From: Candidatus Ornithomonoglobus intestinigallinarum
GTDB lineage: Bacteria; Bacillota; Clostridia; UBA1381
DNA: 64,000 nucleotides
Assembly: GCA_018715365.1 (NCBI GenBank)
Contig: DVLU01000104.1
Location: 1 to 64,000, forward strand
Direction: 5' to 3'
A program made the translations under genes and the position numbers. Below, one piece after another: positions 1 to 9,344 of this stretch. A model generated the notes under the pieces. It had not been told where the DNA came from. It worked only from the letters and a program-made list of their open reading frames with translations, and searched no databases. Each line of letters begins with the position of its first letter. Within the stretch, counting starts at the first letter, position 1.

Positions 1-207
1 TACAGGGCTGCTCGGTTTCAGATGCAGAACGGATAAAACGCACCCGACGGCGTATTGGCACCGCGCAAGATGGCGCGGACGACCGAAGGTCGGCTTTCGG
101 CTTTTGCCGAAAGTGCTGAAAAGTGTACTCCAAGCGGTGCGTTTTGTTCGTAGGCAAGCAGCTTCAGCTGTTTGGCGGTCTGCGCTAAAAGCGACAGGCC
201 CGCTGTG
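1..207. other. Gene-free left edge with one hairpin
   Basis: I see no convincing gene here; the plus-strand ORFs lack ribosome binding sites and run antisense to the DUF4330 gene. The stretch is downstream of that minus-strand operon. It holds a perfect 8-bp hairpin with a TTTT/AAAA loop (arms CTTTCGGC and GCCGAAAG, about 94-113). No clear U-tract follows it on either strand, so calling it the operon terminator would be a guess. Confidence 0.4.
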
Positions 208-693
208 TTATTCTATTACTTCAACACTAATTATCTCGCCCGTCGTCTTAACGTATTTTGTTACGATATCGACCGTTCTGCCCACCGACAGCTCTGTTGT
301 GTCGTCAAGGATATATCCGTCCTCCGACTCCCTGCCGTCGGCTTCTATTGTGACGTTACAGGTGTAGCGGTCGGGAAGGTTTGACCATTCTATTTTTCCG
401 TCTGCCGTTGTTGACTGCATCTTTGCGTCGCCGACGGTAACGTCCGTTATTTCGCCAAGCTCGATTTCTGACTTTTTATCGGTTGTTATCCCGCCCTTTT
501 TGAGCGCTTCAACGGTGTATTCCCTTACGGAATTTATTTTGACAACGTATCTGAACCGCGCGTCCGACGTTACGGCCGTTGTTGTGCCCGACATAAAGCG
601 GACGCACAGCCCCGCTATTGCGGCTATGATAAGTATTATAACGCCGAGGTCTATTATGCTCAGCTTTCCGCCTATTCTTCCGTTCTTATCCAT
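208..693 (-). CDS. DUF4330 family membrane-anchored protein (second of tandem pair)
   Basis: A 161-residue protein with a short charged N-terminus, then one membrane helix (about residues 11-33, rich in I, L and A), then an extracytoplasmic beta-rich domain. The opening NGRIGGKLSIIDLGVI is typical of DUF4330 proteins, which have no established function. It is the last gene of the envelope polysaccharide operon, and its start abuts the end of the upstream paralogue. The pair at the end of a wall-polysaccharide operon suggests a role in assembling or exporting the polymer; this rests on context alone. Confidence 0.7.
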   Translation of the reverse strand: MDKNGRIGGKLSIIDLGVIILIIAAIAGLCVRFMSGTTTAVTSDARFRYVVKINSVREYTVEALKKGGITTDKKSEIELGEITDVTVGDAKMQSTTADGKIEWSNLPDRYTCNVTIEADGRESEDGYILDDTTELSVGRTVDIVTKYVKTTGEIISVEVIE

Positions 694-1166
694 TACTGCG
701 CACCTCCTTCGTCATTTATGCCGATGATATATCCGTTTGTTGCGTAGCCCTTGCCGCGCACCGGAATATCCTGGCCGACCTTGATCTCGGTGTCGCCCGT
801 TGTTATTGCAATATCGCTTACGGCGCAGTCGGCTTCTATATCGATATATATATCCTCGCGTTCCTCGTTTACCTCATTTCTGTAAACGCCGTTTATGCTG
901 TCGTATACCATAACGACGGTAGGTTCCGTTCTTACGTCTTTTATAACGCCGCCGTCTTTCTCGGTGAGGCTGAGCGTTACGTTATCGCCCGCCGCCATTG
1001 CCGCGGCAAGACCCTTTTCCCTGTCCTGTATCATAACGGTAAACGTCACCTTTTGATCGGAGGTGCTGCGCATGCTCGGTCCGAACATCACCCATGCCAC
1101 TGCTGCGGCTGCGGCAACCGCTATAATTATAACGGTGTCTATTATTGTCCACTTGCTCTTTTTCAT
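693..1166 (-). CDS. DUF4330-like membrane-anchored protein (first of tandem pair)
   Basis: 157 residues with an N-terminal membrane helix (residues about 7-29, alanine and isoleucine rich) introduced by KSKWTIIDTVIII, then a soluble outer domain. The layout mirrors the neighbouring DUF4330 protein (a WTIID/LSIID motif leading into the helix), so the two look like diverged tandem duplicates. Its start overlaps the end of the glycosyltransferase gene by 4 nt, implying translational coupling. Function unknown; an accessory role in cell-wall polysaccharide production is inferred from position. Confidence 0.6.
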   Translation of the reverse strand: MKKSKWTIIDTVIIIAVAAAAAVAWVMFGPSMRSTSDQKVTFTVMIQDREKGLAAAMAAGDNVTLSLTEKDGGVIKDVRTEPTVVMVYDSINGVYRNEVNEEREDIYIDIEADCAVSDIAITTGDTEIKVGQDIPVRGKGYATNGYIIGINDEGGAQ

Positions 1167-2269
1167 CTCACTAACTCCTTGTACAGATTTTCGGTTTGCT
1201 CCGTCATTGCCCTTGCGGTGAATTTTTCGTTAAATATTTTCACCGCGCCGTCGGAGAGCTTTTTATATATCCTGTCGTTTGTCAGAAGCTCCTTAAGCTT
1301 CAGATAAAGCGCCCTGCTGTTTTGCTTAGGCACGATAAAGCCGTTTGCGTTGTTTTTTATAACGCCCGGGTTCCCGCCGAAATCCGATACGACGGCCGGG
1401 ATCCCTATGCTCATGCCCTCGAGGAGCGCAAGGCTTGTGGCCTCGGTGCCGTAGGACGCGTTCACCTGAACGTCTGTTATATTCATAAGCTTGTCAACAT
1501 CTTTTATAAAGCCGGTGAAGATTATATCGTTTTCACGGTCCATGCTGCGGACTTTTTCCTTCAGCGTTTCCTCATAGCTTCCCGTGCCGGCGATGTAAAA
1601 CCTTGCGTCAATGCCGTCATTTAAGAGCATATCGGCGGCTTCCGCAAAATATTCGTGACCCTTTATATCCTCAAGCCGCGCAACTATCGAAACGACCTTT
1701 TTGTTTCCCGCTCCGAAGCGTTTTCTTATTTCGGCGCGTTCTTTTTCATCTGCTTTTTTCAGACCCTTGACGCCGTTTAATATTACGCGTATCCGCTTTT
1801 CCGGGATACCGGTTGCCGTCAGATTATCCTTTGCCGCCTCCGCAACGGCTATTATGCCGTCGGCGTAATGGCTGTTCACAAGCCCGTTTATAAGCTTGCC
1901 TATGCCCTTTGATATTCGCGGCGACGGCTCGAACACGCTGTGGCGCGTGAACACAACCTTGGCGCCGGCGCGCCTTGCGGCAATACGCGCCGACATACTG
2001 CCGTGCGTATGGACTATATCGGGCTTTTCGCGCTTAAATACGGCTTCAAGCTCCTTTATCGCCGTTTTGTCGAGCGACTTGTCGGCAATGCCGTTTACCT
2101 CTATAACCTCAATGCCGCGCGCCGTGACCTCGGGCTTCAGCAGGCTGTTTTTCGGCAGCACGGCCTTAACCGAAAACTGCGTGTAATCAAAATTCTCGAG
2201 CAGCGTGAGCACGCATTTTCCCGCGCCGCCTATGTTTGTATCGGAGGAAACCTCAATAACCTTTATCAA
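1163..2269 (-). CDS. Glycosyltransferase family 4 (GT-B fold)
   Basis: A 368-residue retaining glycosyltransferase of the GT4 type, of usual length. The N-terminal Rossmann half opens with a glycine-rich loop (NIGGAGK) and contains the HTHGS stretch; the C-terminal nucleotide-sugar half carries the E-x7-E type motif (EATSLALLEGMSIGIP) followed by a GGNPG loop. It probably adds a sugar to a lipid-linked repeat unit on the cytoplasmic face of the membrane. The start overlaps the upstream ligase-like gene by 4 nt (ATGA-type coupling), tying it to the same operon as csaB. Donor and acceptor sugars cannot be read from sequence. Confidence 0.88.
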   Translation of the reverse strand: MIKVIEVSSDTNIGGAGKCVLTLLENFDYTQFSVKAVLPKNSLLKPEVTARGIEVIEVNGIADKSLDKTAIKELEAVFKREKPDIVHTHGSMSARIAARRAGAKVVFTRHSVFEPSPRISKGIGKLINGLVNSHYADGIIAVAEAAKDNLTATGIPEKRIRVILNGVKGLKKADEKERAEIRKRFGAGNKKVVSIVARLEDIKGHEYFAEAADMLLNDGIDARFYIAGTGSYEETLKEKVRSMDRENDIIFTGFIKDVDKLMNITDVQVNASYGTEATSLALLEGMSIGIPAVVSDFGGNPGVIKNNANGFIVPKQNSRALYLKLKELLTNDRIYKKLSDGAVKIFNEKFTARAMTEQTENLYKELVR

Positions 2270-4143
2270 TTTGCTCCCTCCTTTATATATTTGAGCGACA
2301 TTCCCATTGCCATTACCATAAAGAACAGTGCCATAACTCTGTAATTATAGAATGTATAGTCAAACATGCTCTGCGCCAGAAATGCGATAACGCCGCAGCC
2401 TATCGCGAGCGCGGCCGTCGATGACCAGCTCTTTTCGTAGCCCAGGCGGTATGTTTTAACCATCTTTTTCGCAAACACAAACTGCGTTATGACAAACACG
2501 GCGAGAGCGCCTATTCCCGCCTCGACCGTAAGCTGCAAAAACGTATTGTGAGAATGCGGCGCAATTATCGCGTTATACGAGAAAAACGGATAGACCTGCG
2601 AAAATGCCGCTTCGCCCATGCCGATGCCGCCGAGCCAGTACGTTTTAAGCATCCCGAGCGTCCCGAGCCATATATACACCCTGTACGACGTTGACGAGTC
2701 CTCCATATTGCCTATCGAAAGCACTCTGTCTATGACCGTTTCCGGCAGCACAAACGGCAAAAGCACAAGCACTATCGGCACAAGCCCCCATAGCCTGCCC
2801 TCGTAAAACGTTACAAATATTACGGCGGCGAGCATAAAGCCGAGCCAGCAGCCGCGCGACTGCGTGAGCACAAGGCATACGCCGAGCAGCGCAAACATCG
2901 CAAGATACGCCCATTTTGCAAGCGTGTTCGCCTTAAACTTTATCATAAATACGGCGCATACCGGCAAAACGAGCAGCAGATATTCGCCGAGCACGTTCGG
3001 GTTTGCAAGCGTCGAATAAACGCGCATCGTTTCATCCTCAAACATCGTTTCGTCTATCCACGCGTTTGACGTCGTCCAGCCGAAAACGTACTGCATAAGC
3101 CCGTAAAGAGCAACTATAGCGCCGGAGAAAACGAACACCTTAAGCAGCCCGTAAAGCTGATCCTTTGTTTTTACAGTGTTTATTATAACAAAGTAAAACA
3201 TAACAAACACAAAATACATTGCCCATACCTTAAGGCTTCCGAATACGGCAAACGAAAACGCGGACGACACAAAGAGCACCGCCAGCAGCAGCATAAGCCC
3301 GAGCCCGACGCCGCCCACGCGGATTTTAAAGTTCTCCGTTGTGAGCGCGTATATCAAAAACGATATTCCCGTCCATATGCAGACGCCCGCAAGCGCCATT
3401 GTGGGTGCTATCGGCGCAAGGAATACGGCGGCATACACGCCCGTCACCGGCGCATACAGCACAAGCGCCGCGCCGAATACCGCAAACGGGAACGCAAGCC
3501 CGATAAGCGGCGATACAAACATTGCCGCGCCCGTTACAAGCCCCGCAATAATGCCGAGGACTGTTTTCATTTTGCCGTTTGTTTCTTTTTCATCGTAAAA
3601 TTCAAAGCTCAGATCCTTAAAGCCGGCTGCCGCTTTCACAAAATCGACAACCCTTGAGCCGTTTAAAAACGCCATAAGGTTCCGCTTGAATATAAGCAGC
3701 ACCGCGCCCAAAGCCCCGACCGCGAGCACCGGGGCAGAATACGGCTGAAGCGCCGTCAGCCTGAAAAACGTATACGCCAGGCAGGCGCATAAAAGCAGCG
3801 CGCCCCAGAAGCGCGTGTTCACCGCCATAAATGCGTTTACATAGCAGCGCCCCGCGGCGCAGAGAACGCTTGTATCGATTTTCTGCCTGAGCGCCGCGCC
3901 CGTTTTTTTCTGCAGCGATTCCCAAAACGCAGCGGGAAGCCTGAATATTTTGTAAACGACGCTTTTTCCTGCGTACATAGCTTTATCGGTCGAGCCGATA
4001 AAACGCATAATACAGCTGTTTTTCCAGCCGTTTGAGAAAGCGCCGTATATTGCAAGCAGTATTTTGCATACGCAGCTTTCCTTAAACATCCTGCCGAACG
4101 CTTTGAAAAACGCGGCAAGCGACGTTAAAATAAGACTGTTCAT
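2266..4143 (-). CDS. O-antigen ligase / Wzy-like polytopic membrane protein
   Basis: A 625-residue protein with a soluble N-terminus (about 110 residues, possibly one amphipathic segment) followed by roughly a dozen hydrophobic helices. Near residue 520 is the loop PHSHNTFLQLTVEAG, characteristic of the Wzy_C/O-antigen ligase (WaaL, TuaE) superfamily; the histidine after PHS is part of the conserved signature. In Gram-positives such proteins polymerise or attach wall polysaccharides. Its place between MurJ and a GT4 in a csaB operon suggests it polymerises or ligates the secondary cell-wall polymer. Whether it acts as polymerase or ligase cannot be decided here. Confidence 0.82.
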   Translation of the reverse strand: MNSLILTSLAAFFKAFGRMFKESCVCKILLAIYGAFSNGWKNSCIMRFIGSTDKAMYAGKSVVYKIFRLPAAFWESLQKKTGAALRQKIDTSVLCAAGRCYVNAFMAVNTRFWGALLLCACLAYTFFRLTALQPYSAPVLAVGALGAVLLIFKRNLMAFLNGSRVVDFVKAAAGFKDLSFEFYDEKETNGKMKTVLGIIAGLVTGAAMFVSPLIGLAFPFAVFGAALVLYAPVTGVYAAVFLAPIAPTMALAGVCIWTGISFLIYALTTENFKIRVGGVGLGLMLLLAVLFVSSAFSFAVFGSLKVWAMYFVFVMFYFVIINTVKTKDQLYGLLKVFVFSGAIVALYGLMQYVFGWTTSNAWIDETMFEDETMRVYSTLANPNVLGEYLLLVLPVCAVFMIKFKANTLAKWAYLAMFALLGVCLVLTQSRGCWLGFMLAAVIFVTFYEGRLWGLVPIVLVLLPFVLPETVIDRVLSIGNMEDSSTSYRVYIWLGTLGMLKTYWLGGIGMGEAAFSQVYPFFSYNAIIAPHSHNTFLQLTVEAGIGALAVFVITQFVFAKKMVKTYRLGYEKSWSSTAALAIGCGVIAFLAQSMFDYTFYNYRVMALFFMVMAMGMSLKYIKEGAN

Positions 4144-4186
4144 TATATTCTCCCTTCCGTATTTATTACGGCGTCCTGCGCCGTTT

Positions 4187-5722
4187 TTATTTTCTCTTTA
4201 TAAGCGCGCGCACCTCGTCAACCTTCAGGAGAAGCACGCATACGGCGTAAACAATAACGCCCGACACACCGCATACGGCGCACGTTATTATCTGTCCGAG
4301 GCGCCCCGCGTCCGCATCGTATACAAGGCTGTAAACGCCGAACACCGCGGCGGCCATTATTACTGCCGCGATAAGCGCCTTTACAAACACAGCGCCGTCG
4401 GCGCGCTTTATCATTCCCGGGCGGCGGCGGATAATGCACACGCCGTTTAAAAAGGCGTTGAATATGCTTCCGCCCGCGGCCGCCAGCGCAAGCCCGTACG
4501 TTTTAAATATCCCGAAAAGCACGTATGCCAGGATAATATTAAAAACCATGCTGAGTATTGAATTTCTCATGGGCGTTTTGCTGTCGTTTATCGAGAAGAA
4601 GTATTTGGAAAGTATCTCGTTTACGGCAAGCCCGACCATGCCGACGCTGTAGCATGAAAGCGCCCCGGCAATGACGGACGCGCCGCTCGACGTCATTTCG
4701 CCCGACTGGTATATTATTTTTGTTATCGGCGCGGACAAAAGCATTATCCCCGCCGTAAGCGGCAGGATAACGAGCGCCGTTGCGCGCAGCGATACTGTTA
4801 TAAGCGTCTGCGCGTCCTCTCCGCTGTCGGAAACGTTCGCCTTTGCAAGCTTCGGGAATATCAGGTTTGTTACCACAAACGAAAACACTCCCGTTACGAC
4901 TATATACAGTCTGTTTGCGTATTCGAGCGACGAATACGCCCCGTCGATACCCGACGCAAGGCGCAGATTGACGATGCTGTACAGAGGCTGCACCCATGTG
5001 CTTATAAGCATCGGCCCGGCAAGCTTAAGGGCGTTAAGGATATTCTTATCCTTAAGCCTGAAATCGAGCCGGAATTTATATTTGAATTTCAAAAGCGACG
5101 GCACCTGCACGGCAACCTGCAAACTCCACGCGACAACCATCGTCACCGCCAGACCGACAACGCCGAATTTCTTGCCGAACAGCGCAAAATATATTATAAT
5201 CGCCGCGTTTGAAACAAGGCTGATTATCGACGGTATGTTGTATTCACCCATCGACTGCAGAAATCCGACAAACGAAAACGCAAAGCCCGTGAAAATTATC
5301 ATCGGGAACATTATAAACGTGAGCCGCACGGTGAGGTCGAATTTGTCGCCGGTATAGTTCGGCGCAAGGAGGTTTACGAGCGGGTCGGCAAATATCATTC
5401 CGAAGGCCGATATAAGCACCGTCGCGATAAATACCATCGTAACGAACTTATTCATAAATTCCATTGCGTCCTTTTTGCCGCGCCTTGCCAAAACGTCGCT
5501 GAACACCGGTATAAACGTCGCCGATATAACGCCGCCTATTACAATGTCAAAGAGCGTTGTCGGCGCCTTCGACGCGGTCATAAACGCGTCGGCCTCAAGC
5601 CCCGTGCCGAAAAACGCGGCGATCAGCGCATCGCGTATCAGCCCGAGGACCTTTGACAAAAGCGTGGCAAACGCCATAAACACTGCCGTTTTAAGCAAGC
5701 CCTTGCCCGTTTCTCTGCTCAA
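4187..5722 (-). CDS. murJ: MurJ/MviN family lipid flippase
   Basis: 511 residues, the family's usual size, with about 14 membrane helices and the MurJ-type N-terminus (KVLGLIRDALIAAFFG, then ADAF). MurJ moves undecaprenyl-linked precursors (lipid II) across the membrane; it belongs to the MOP exporter superfamily. Its gene overlaps the csaB fusion gene by 4 nt and is followed by a Wzy-like gene after 43 nt, so here it may serve the wall-polysaccharide repeat unit rather than, or besides, lipid II. Sequence alone cannot separate these roles; a search of the whole genome for a second murJ would help. Confidence 0.88.
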   Translation of the reverse strand: MSRETGKGLLKTAVFMAFATLLSKVLGLIRDALIAAFFGTGLEADAFMTASKAPTTLFDIVIGGVISATFIPVFSDVLARRGKKDAMEFMNKFVTMVFIATVLISAFGMIFADPLVNLLAPNYTGDKFDLTVRLTFIMFPMIIFTGFAFSFVGFLQSMGEYNIPSIISLVSNAAIIIYFALFGKKFGVVGLAVTMVVAWSLQVAVQVPSLLKFKYKFRLDFRLKDKNILNALKLAGPMLISTWVQPLYSIVNLRLASGIDGAYSSLEYANRLYIVVTGVFSFVVTNLIFPKLAKANVSDSGEDAQTLITVSLRATALVILPLTAGIMLLSAPITKIIYQSGEMTSSGASVIAGALSCYSVGMVGLAVNEILSKYFFSINDSKTPMRNSILSMVFNIILAYVLFGIFKTYGLALAAAGGSIFNAFLNGVCIIRRRPGMIKRADGAVFVKALIAAVIMAAAVFGVYSLVYDADAGRLGQIITCAVCGVSGVIVYAVCVLLLKVDEVRALIKRK

Positions 5723-7950
5723 ATGTCAACACTTCCTTTTTTGTAAAGCTCGGCCGCCAGCGCGCCGTTTCTGCGCGCCTTTTCCTCAAGCAGCGTATAA
5801 CTGCGCTTTAATCCGTCCTTTATCGTAACGCAGTCGCGTATCGTTTCCTCAAGCATCGTAAACAGCCTTTCCTCCGTGAGCTCGTCCGCGTTTATGCACG
5901 TGGCCTGACCCATGTTTTTCATAAAGCTGTTTATTTTTGGGTCGTATGCTATGCCTATCAGCGGCACGCTGTTTATTGCCGCATACATGAGCATATGAAG
6001 CCGCATACCGATGCAGAAATCCATACTGCCCACAAGCGCAAGCATATCGTTTACCGACTGATGGTTTTCTATAACCGTCGATTTTTCCTTCATTTTGCCC
6101 GCGATGCTTTTTGATATTCCCATATCCTTCGACGCCTGCATCGGCAAAAATACGGGGTAGAGCCCGTATTCCGAAGCGGCCCTGTCGCATACGCGCGCCA
6201 TTATGCTTTCAAAATCACTGCCGAGCGTATTCCACCGTCTGACCGATATTCCGAGCAGCCGCCTGTCGGGGACCTTTGCCTCGAAAAGTATCCTCCTTCC
6301 GGCAGCCTTGTCGGGGACTGTCAGCGTGAGCGCAGGGTCTGCCGTAAGCAGCATTTTCGGCTTTGACACGCCTATGCGCTTAAGCGTTTCAAGCGATTCC
6401 TTATCCCTGAGCGTTATGAGATCCACCTCATCGAGTATCTTTTTTGTTATCCTTATGTTTTGCTCGCGCTTAAGCGGGCCTATTCCGTTTGAATAAAGCA
6501 TCACCCTGAGGCCCATGCGCTTTGCCGCCTTTATGACGGCAAGATAATACCAGAGCGATTTTGTGCTTGTCCTGTCCTGGATAAGCGTCCCGCCGCCGGA
6601 AATCAGCATTCCGGCCTTTTTCATGTGCCTGTACACCGCAAACGGCGAAAGGCGGTTTATCGATTTTACCCTGTATGCGCGCGCCGTTTCCTTCGGCGAC
6701 GCCGACAGCACAACGATATTCGGGCTTTCGATATGCTTTTTAAGGTCATCCGTTATTGCTTTCAATAGTGCGTCGTCGCCGCTGTTCTTAAAGCCGTAGT
6801 AGCCCGAAATAAGGATCTCGTCCTGCTTTGAAAGCGCCCAGTCGTAGACCCTTATGCTGTCGTCCGTCATGCGCGCAACGCTGTATTTCTTCTTTATAAG
6901 CTCTCTGCCGTACCTGCCGAGCTCCGCCTGCTGCTCCTCCGTCATCGACAGGAATTTCAAGGTGTCGTTCAAAAGCAGGTCGCCCGTGCTCCCGGCACAG
7001 CCGCGGCAGCAGAAGTTTGTGTCTATTCCCGTTTTTAATTTGCTTTCGTCAAAAAGGCCTATATAGCCTTCGTTGCCGGCGATTATAACCGGCTTTTCGG
7101 CCGCCATTGCTTCGAGCGCGGCGCGCGAAACGCCGACGAACAGCTTTGCAAGCGCCGCAAGCTTATTTATATCGGTACGCGGGCCCGTGAGCGTTACCGC
7201 TTCGCGGCCGAGCGCGCCGTTTACCCTTGCGGCCGCGTGCCGGACGTTTTCAAAATCATCGCCGCCGCCGACAACTATAAGACGCGGATTTTTCACATGC
7301 TCCGCGATTTCGGGCATGATGTTTATATACTGCTTGGCAACAAGGCTTCGCGATTCGTCAAGGCGGCTTACGTAAACGATAACGTATTCGTCCGGCTTTA
7401 TGTCAAGCTCCGCCTTAACGTCGGAAACATCGGTATACGGCGAAAAGCGTTCCGTGTCGATGCCGTTTATCGTAACGCATATATCGCCCTCGGGGATCTT
7501 GTAGTTATCCATAAGATATTTTTTTATATCCTCGGAAACGGCTACTGTTTTTTCGCCCCAGTCGGTAATATATTTTAACCCGTATTTTGTTGTGAACACC
7601 CAATGCGCCGTTGTAACAAACGGGAACTTCATCTTTTTATGAAGCTTGCCCAATATAAACGACGGTATGCGCGCATGAGAATGTACTATATCTATGCGCT
7701 CCTTTTTTATTATCGATGCAAGGCGTTTTGACGCGCGAATCATGTTGAAGGGGTTCTTGTTCTGGAGCGGGACGGAATAATGCTTTATGCCCGCCTCCTC
7801 AAGCTCCTTAACGTATACGCCGCCGTTTGACGTAACAATAACGTTAAAGCCCCTGCGCTTAAGCTCCTTTGCAAGCTCCACAACGTGCGTTTCCGCGCCG
7901 CCGATATTGAGCTGCATAAGGGCAAGCAGAATGTTTGCTCCCTGTTTCAC
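5719..7950 (-). CDS. csaB: Fused GT4 glycosyltransferase - polysaccharide pyruvyltransferase CsaB
   Basis: Two enzymes in one chain. Residues about 1-370 form a GT4 glycosyltransferase (NIGGAETHVVELA near the start, HSHARIPS, and EAMAAEKPVIIAGNEG as the donor-site loop). Residues about 375-743 match CsaB: GYYGFKNSGDDALL, SGGGTLIQD, then a YSNGIGP stretch and GMRLH near the end. CsaB transfers pyruvate from PEP to the terminal ManNAc of the secondary wall polysaccharide, creating the ligand of SLH domains. The track start at 8007 lacks a ribosome site; a GTG at 7950 sits behind TAAGGAGG with 6-nt spacing, giving 743 residues. It is the first gene of the operon; a TATAAT-like -10 lies upstream (about 8013-8018) with a poor -35. 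SLH proteins later in the window fit this role. Confidence 0.88.
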   Translation of the reverse strand: MKQGANILLALMQLNIGGAETHVVELAKELKRRGFNVIVTSNGGVYVKELEEAGIKHYSVPLQNKNPFNMIRASKRLASIIKKERIDIVHSHARIPSFILGKLHKKMKFPFVTTAHWVFTTKYGLKYITDWGEKTVAVSEDIKKYLMDNYKIPEGDICVTINGIDTERFSPYTDVSDVKAELDIKPDEYVIVYVSRLDESRSLVAKQYINIMPEIAEHVKNPRLIVVGGGDDFENVRHAAARVNGALGREAVTLTGPRTDINKLAALAKLFVGVSRAALEAMAAEKPVIIAGNEGYIGLFDESKLKTGIDTNFCCRGCAGSTGDLLLNDTLKFLSMTEEQQAELGRYGRELIKKKYSVARMTDDSIRVYDWALSKQDEILISGYYGFKNSGDDALLKAITDDLKKHIESPNIVVLSASPKETARAYRVKSINRLSPFAVYRHMKKAGMLISGGGTLIQDRTSTKSLWYYLAVIKAAKRMGLRVMLYSNGIGPLKREQNIRITKKILDEVDLITLRDKESLETLKRIGVSKPKMLLTADPALTLTVPDKAAGRRILFEAKVPDRRLLGISVRRWNTLGSDFESIMARVCDRAASEYGLYPVFLPMQASKDMGISKSIAGKMKEKSTVIENHQSVNDMLALVGSMDFCIGMRLHMLMYAAINSVPLIGIAYDPKINSFMKNMGQATCINADELTEERLFTMLEETIRDCVTIKDGLKRSYTLLEEKARRNGALAAELYKKGSVDI

Positions 7951-8149
7951 GGTAATCCTCCTTATCCGTATAAGCGCGGACAGCCCCGCGCACACATAGC
8001 TGTACATATTACATTATAATCCATGCGGCTGAAAAAGTATATAGTTATGAGCAAAATGACTTATAATTGTAACAATGATGAAACCGAGAAGAATTTTCGC
8101 GCATATTTAAAAATCCAAAAAAACAAGGACCCGGCTCATTAAGAACGAA

Positions 8150-8176
8150 CAGGGGCTGCGCTTTCATCGCAGCCCC
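8150..8176 (-). terminator. Intrinsic terminator candidate of the DUF3089 gene
   Basis: A perfect 10-bp stem (AGGGGCTGCG / CGCAGCCCCT) lies 11 nt beyond the stop of the minus-strand DUF3089 gene. The following minus-strand bases are T-enriched but broken (GTTCGTTCTT), so the U-tract is weak. It separates this gene from the start of the csaB operon. Confidence 0.6.
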
Positions 8177-8187
8177 TTGCCGGCAGC

Positions 8188-9189
8188 TTACGCCGCATCA
8201 TCGGCGGCGCTGCTAAAATATGCGTCCGTGCGCGCCGATACGTTTTGCTGAAGGTTTTTATAGAAGAACTGATAATCGTAAAGGTGGTAAACGCCGTCTT
8301 CAAACAGGTCGAGCGACGGCGGGTAGTCGGCGGGATCGATATCCGTGACCTTGAGCGTGCCGCGGTCGGGATCGATATACGCGCCCGTGAGCTGCGGTAT
8401 TTCGCTGTCTATGCCGCCCTCATAGTTTGTAAAGCACGCGCCGAGATTAAGGCTCTTGTCGGCGGGCGTCAAATCTGTTTTCCAATTGAGCGGATTTATC
8501 GCAAGCGTCGTTTCGCCCTCGGGGACGGTCAGCGAGCCGGTGACGCCCGGGTCCTCGGTGTTAAACGTTATAATAACGCCGGTGTCGTCCTCTCCCCCGG
8601 CGGGCTTAAGCTGCGGATATGCGCTCACCTCCTCTTCTGTCAGCTGCCAGCCTATCGCATAGCACGCAATAAGGCGGTCCGCAAGCGCTTCGTTGCCGAA
8701 AAAGTCTTTAACAAGACGGAGGCACATATCCGCGCCCTGTGAAAATCCCGCAAGAATTATGGGGTTATCGCCGCCGTATTCGTCAAGATACGTTTGGAAT
8801 GACGCCTTTACGTCCTCATAGGCAAGCGCGAGATATTCCTCACGCTCCGCTTCGGGCTGCGAATACACCCACAGTCCCGCCTGACGGTAATACGGCGCAA
8901 AAAACCGCGCGTCCGCGTCGTAAATGCCTTTTTCCATGTTTGTTGCGCCAACAAACGACGCGCGCGTTTCGTCGTCGTCCATCGCCATATTGGGCGACGC
9001 TTCGTCACCGCCGTAGACTGTCGGGCAGACGAAAAATACGTCCGCATCGGCGGGTTTTGTCTGTTCGAGATAAGCCCAGTTTTCCGCGTCTGTATAGTCC
9101 GGCGCGTCCCCGCCGCAGCCGGACAGGCAAATCAGGGCAAGCGCCGAAAGCAGGGCGATCGGTAAAACCGTTTTTTTGAAATGCAGCAT
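8188..9189 (-). CDS. DUF3089 family secreted lipoprotein (alpha/beta hydrolase fold)
   Basis: A signal peptide ends in the lipobox LICLSGC, so the mature protein is probably a membrane lipoprotein. The mature part starts with ADVFFVCPTVYGG, typical of DUF3089, and contains a nucleophile elbow ILAGFSQGADM (GFSQG, Ser as nucleophile), so an esterase-like alpha/beta hydrolase activity is plausible. Substrate unknown. The track's first ATG (9207) overlaps the ribosome site; the second ATG at 9189 lies behind AAAGGAACG with proper spacing and is preferred, giving 333 residues. It has its own promoter and terminator, so it is probably monocistronic. Confidence 0.82.
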   Translation of the reverse strand: MLHFKKTVLPIALLSALALICLSGCGGDAPDYTDAENWAYLEQTKPADADVFFVCPTVYGGDEASPNMAMDDDETRASFVGATNMEKGIYDADARFFAPYYRQAGLWVYSQPEAEREEYLALAYEDVKASFQTYLDEYGGDNPIILAGFSQGADMCLRLVKDFFGNEALADRLIACYAIGWQLTEEEVSAYPQLKPAGGEDDTGVIITFNTEDPGVTGSLTVPEGETTLAINPLNWKTDLTPADKSLNLGACFTNYEGGIDSEIPQLTGAYIDPDRGTLKVTDIDPADYPPSLDLFEDGVYHLYDYQFFYKNLQQNVSARTDAYFSSAADDAA

Positions 9190-9222
9190 ATGTATCGTTC
9201 CTTTCATAATCGGATGTATTAT

Positions 9223-9251
9223 ATTGTATCATAAACCGCGCGCATTTGCAA
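9223..9251 (-). promoter_or_regulatory. SigA-type promoter of the DUF3089 gene
   Basis: On the minus strand TTGCAA (-35) and TACAAT (-10) are separated by exactly 17 nt, about 35 nt upstream of the chosen start codon. No operator is obvious. Confidence 0.65.
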
Positions 9252-9278
9252 GCCCGCAACCGCCGCCCTCGGGGGTTC

Positions 9279-9301
9279 CAAAGGGGGCGGAGCCCCCTTT
9301 G
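9279..9301. repeat. Palindromic repeat, copy 1
   Basis: A perfect 10-bp hairpin with a 3-nt loop (CAAAGGGGGC-GGA-GCCCCCTTTG), bordered by GGGGGTTC. Three more copies with the same arms and the same GGAACCCC flank occur at 12955, 13031 and 13532. This copy is inverted relative to them (its GGTTCC flank is on the left). Such dispersed GC-rich palindromes may act as terminators or REP-like elements. Confidence 0.75.
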
Positions 9302-9344
9302 AGGGAAATAAAAAAATAAAGCAAAAAATAATTCAAAAAAGCCC

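Noticed and set aside
8739-9179. 146-residue Arg/Pro-rich plus-strand ORF
   Set aside because: Antisense to the DUF3089 lipoprotein gene, without ribosome site or recognisable domain.
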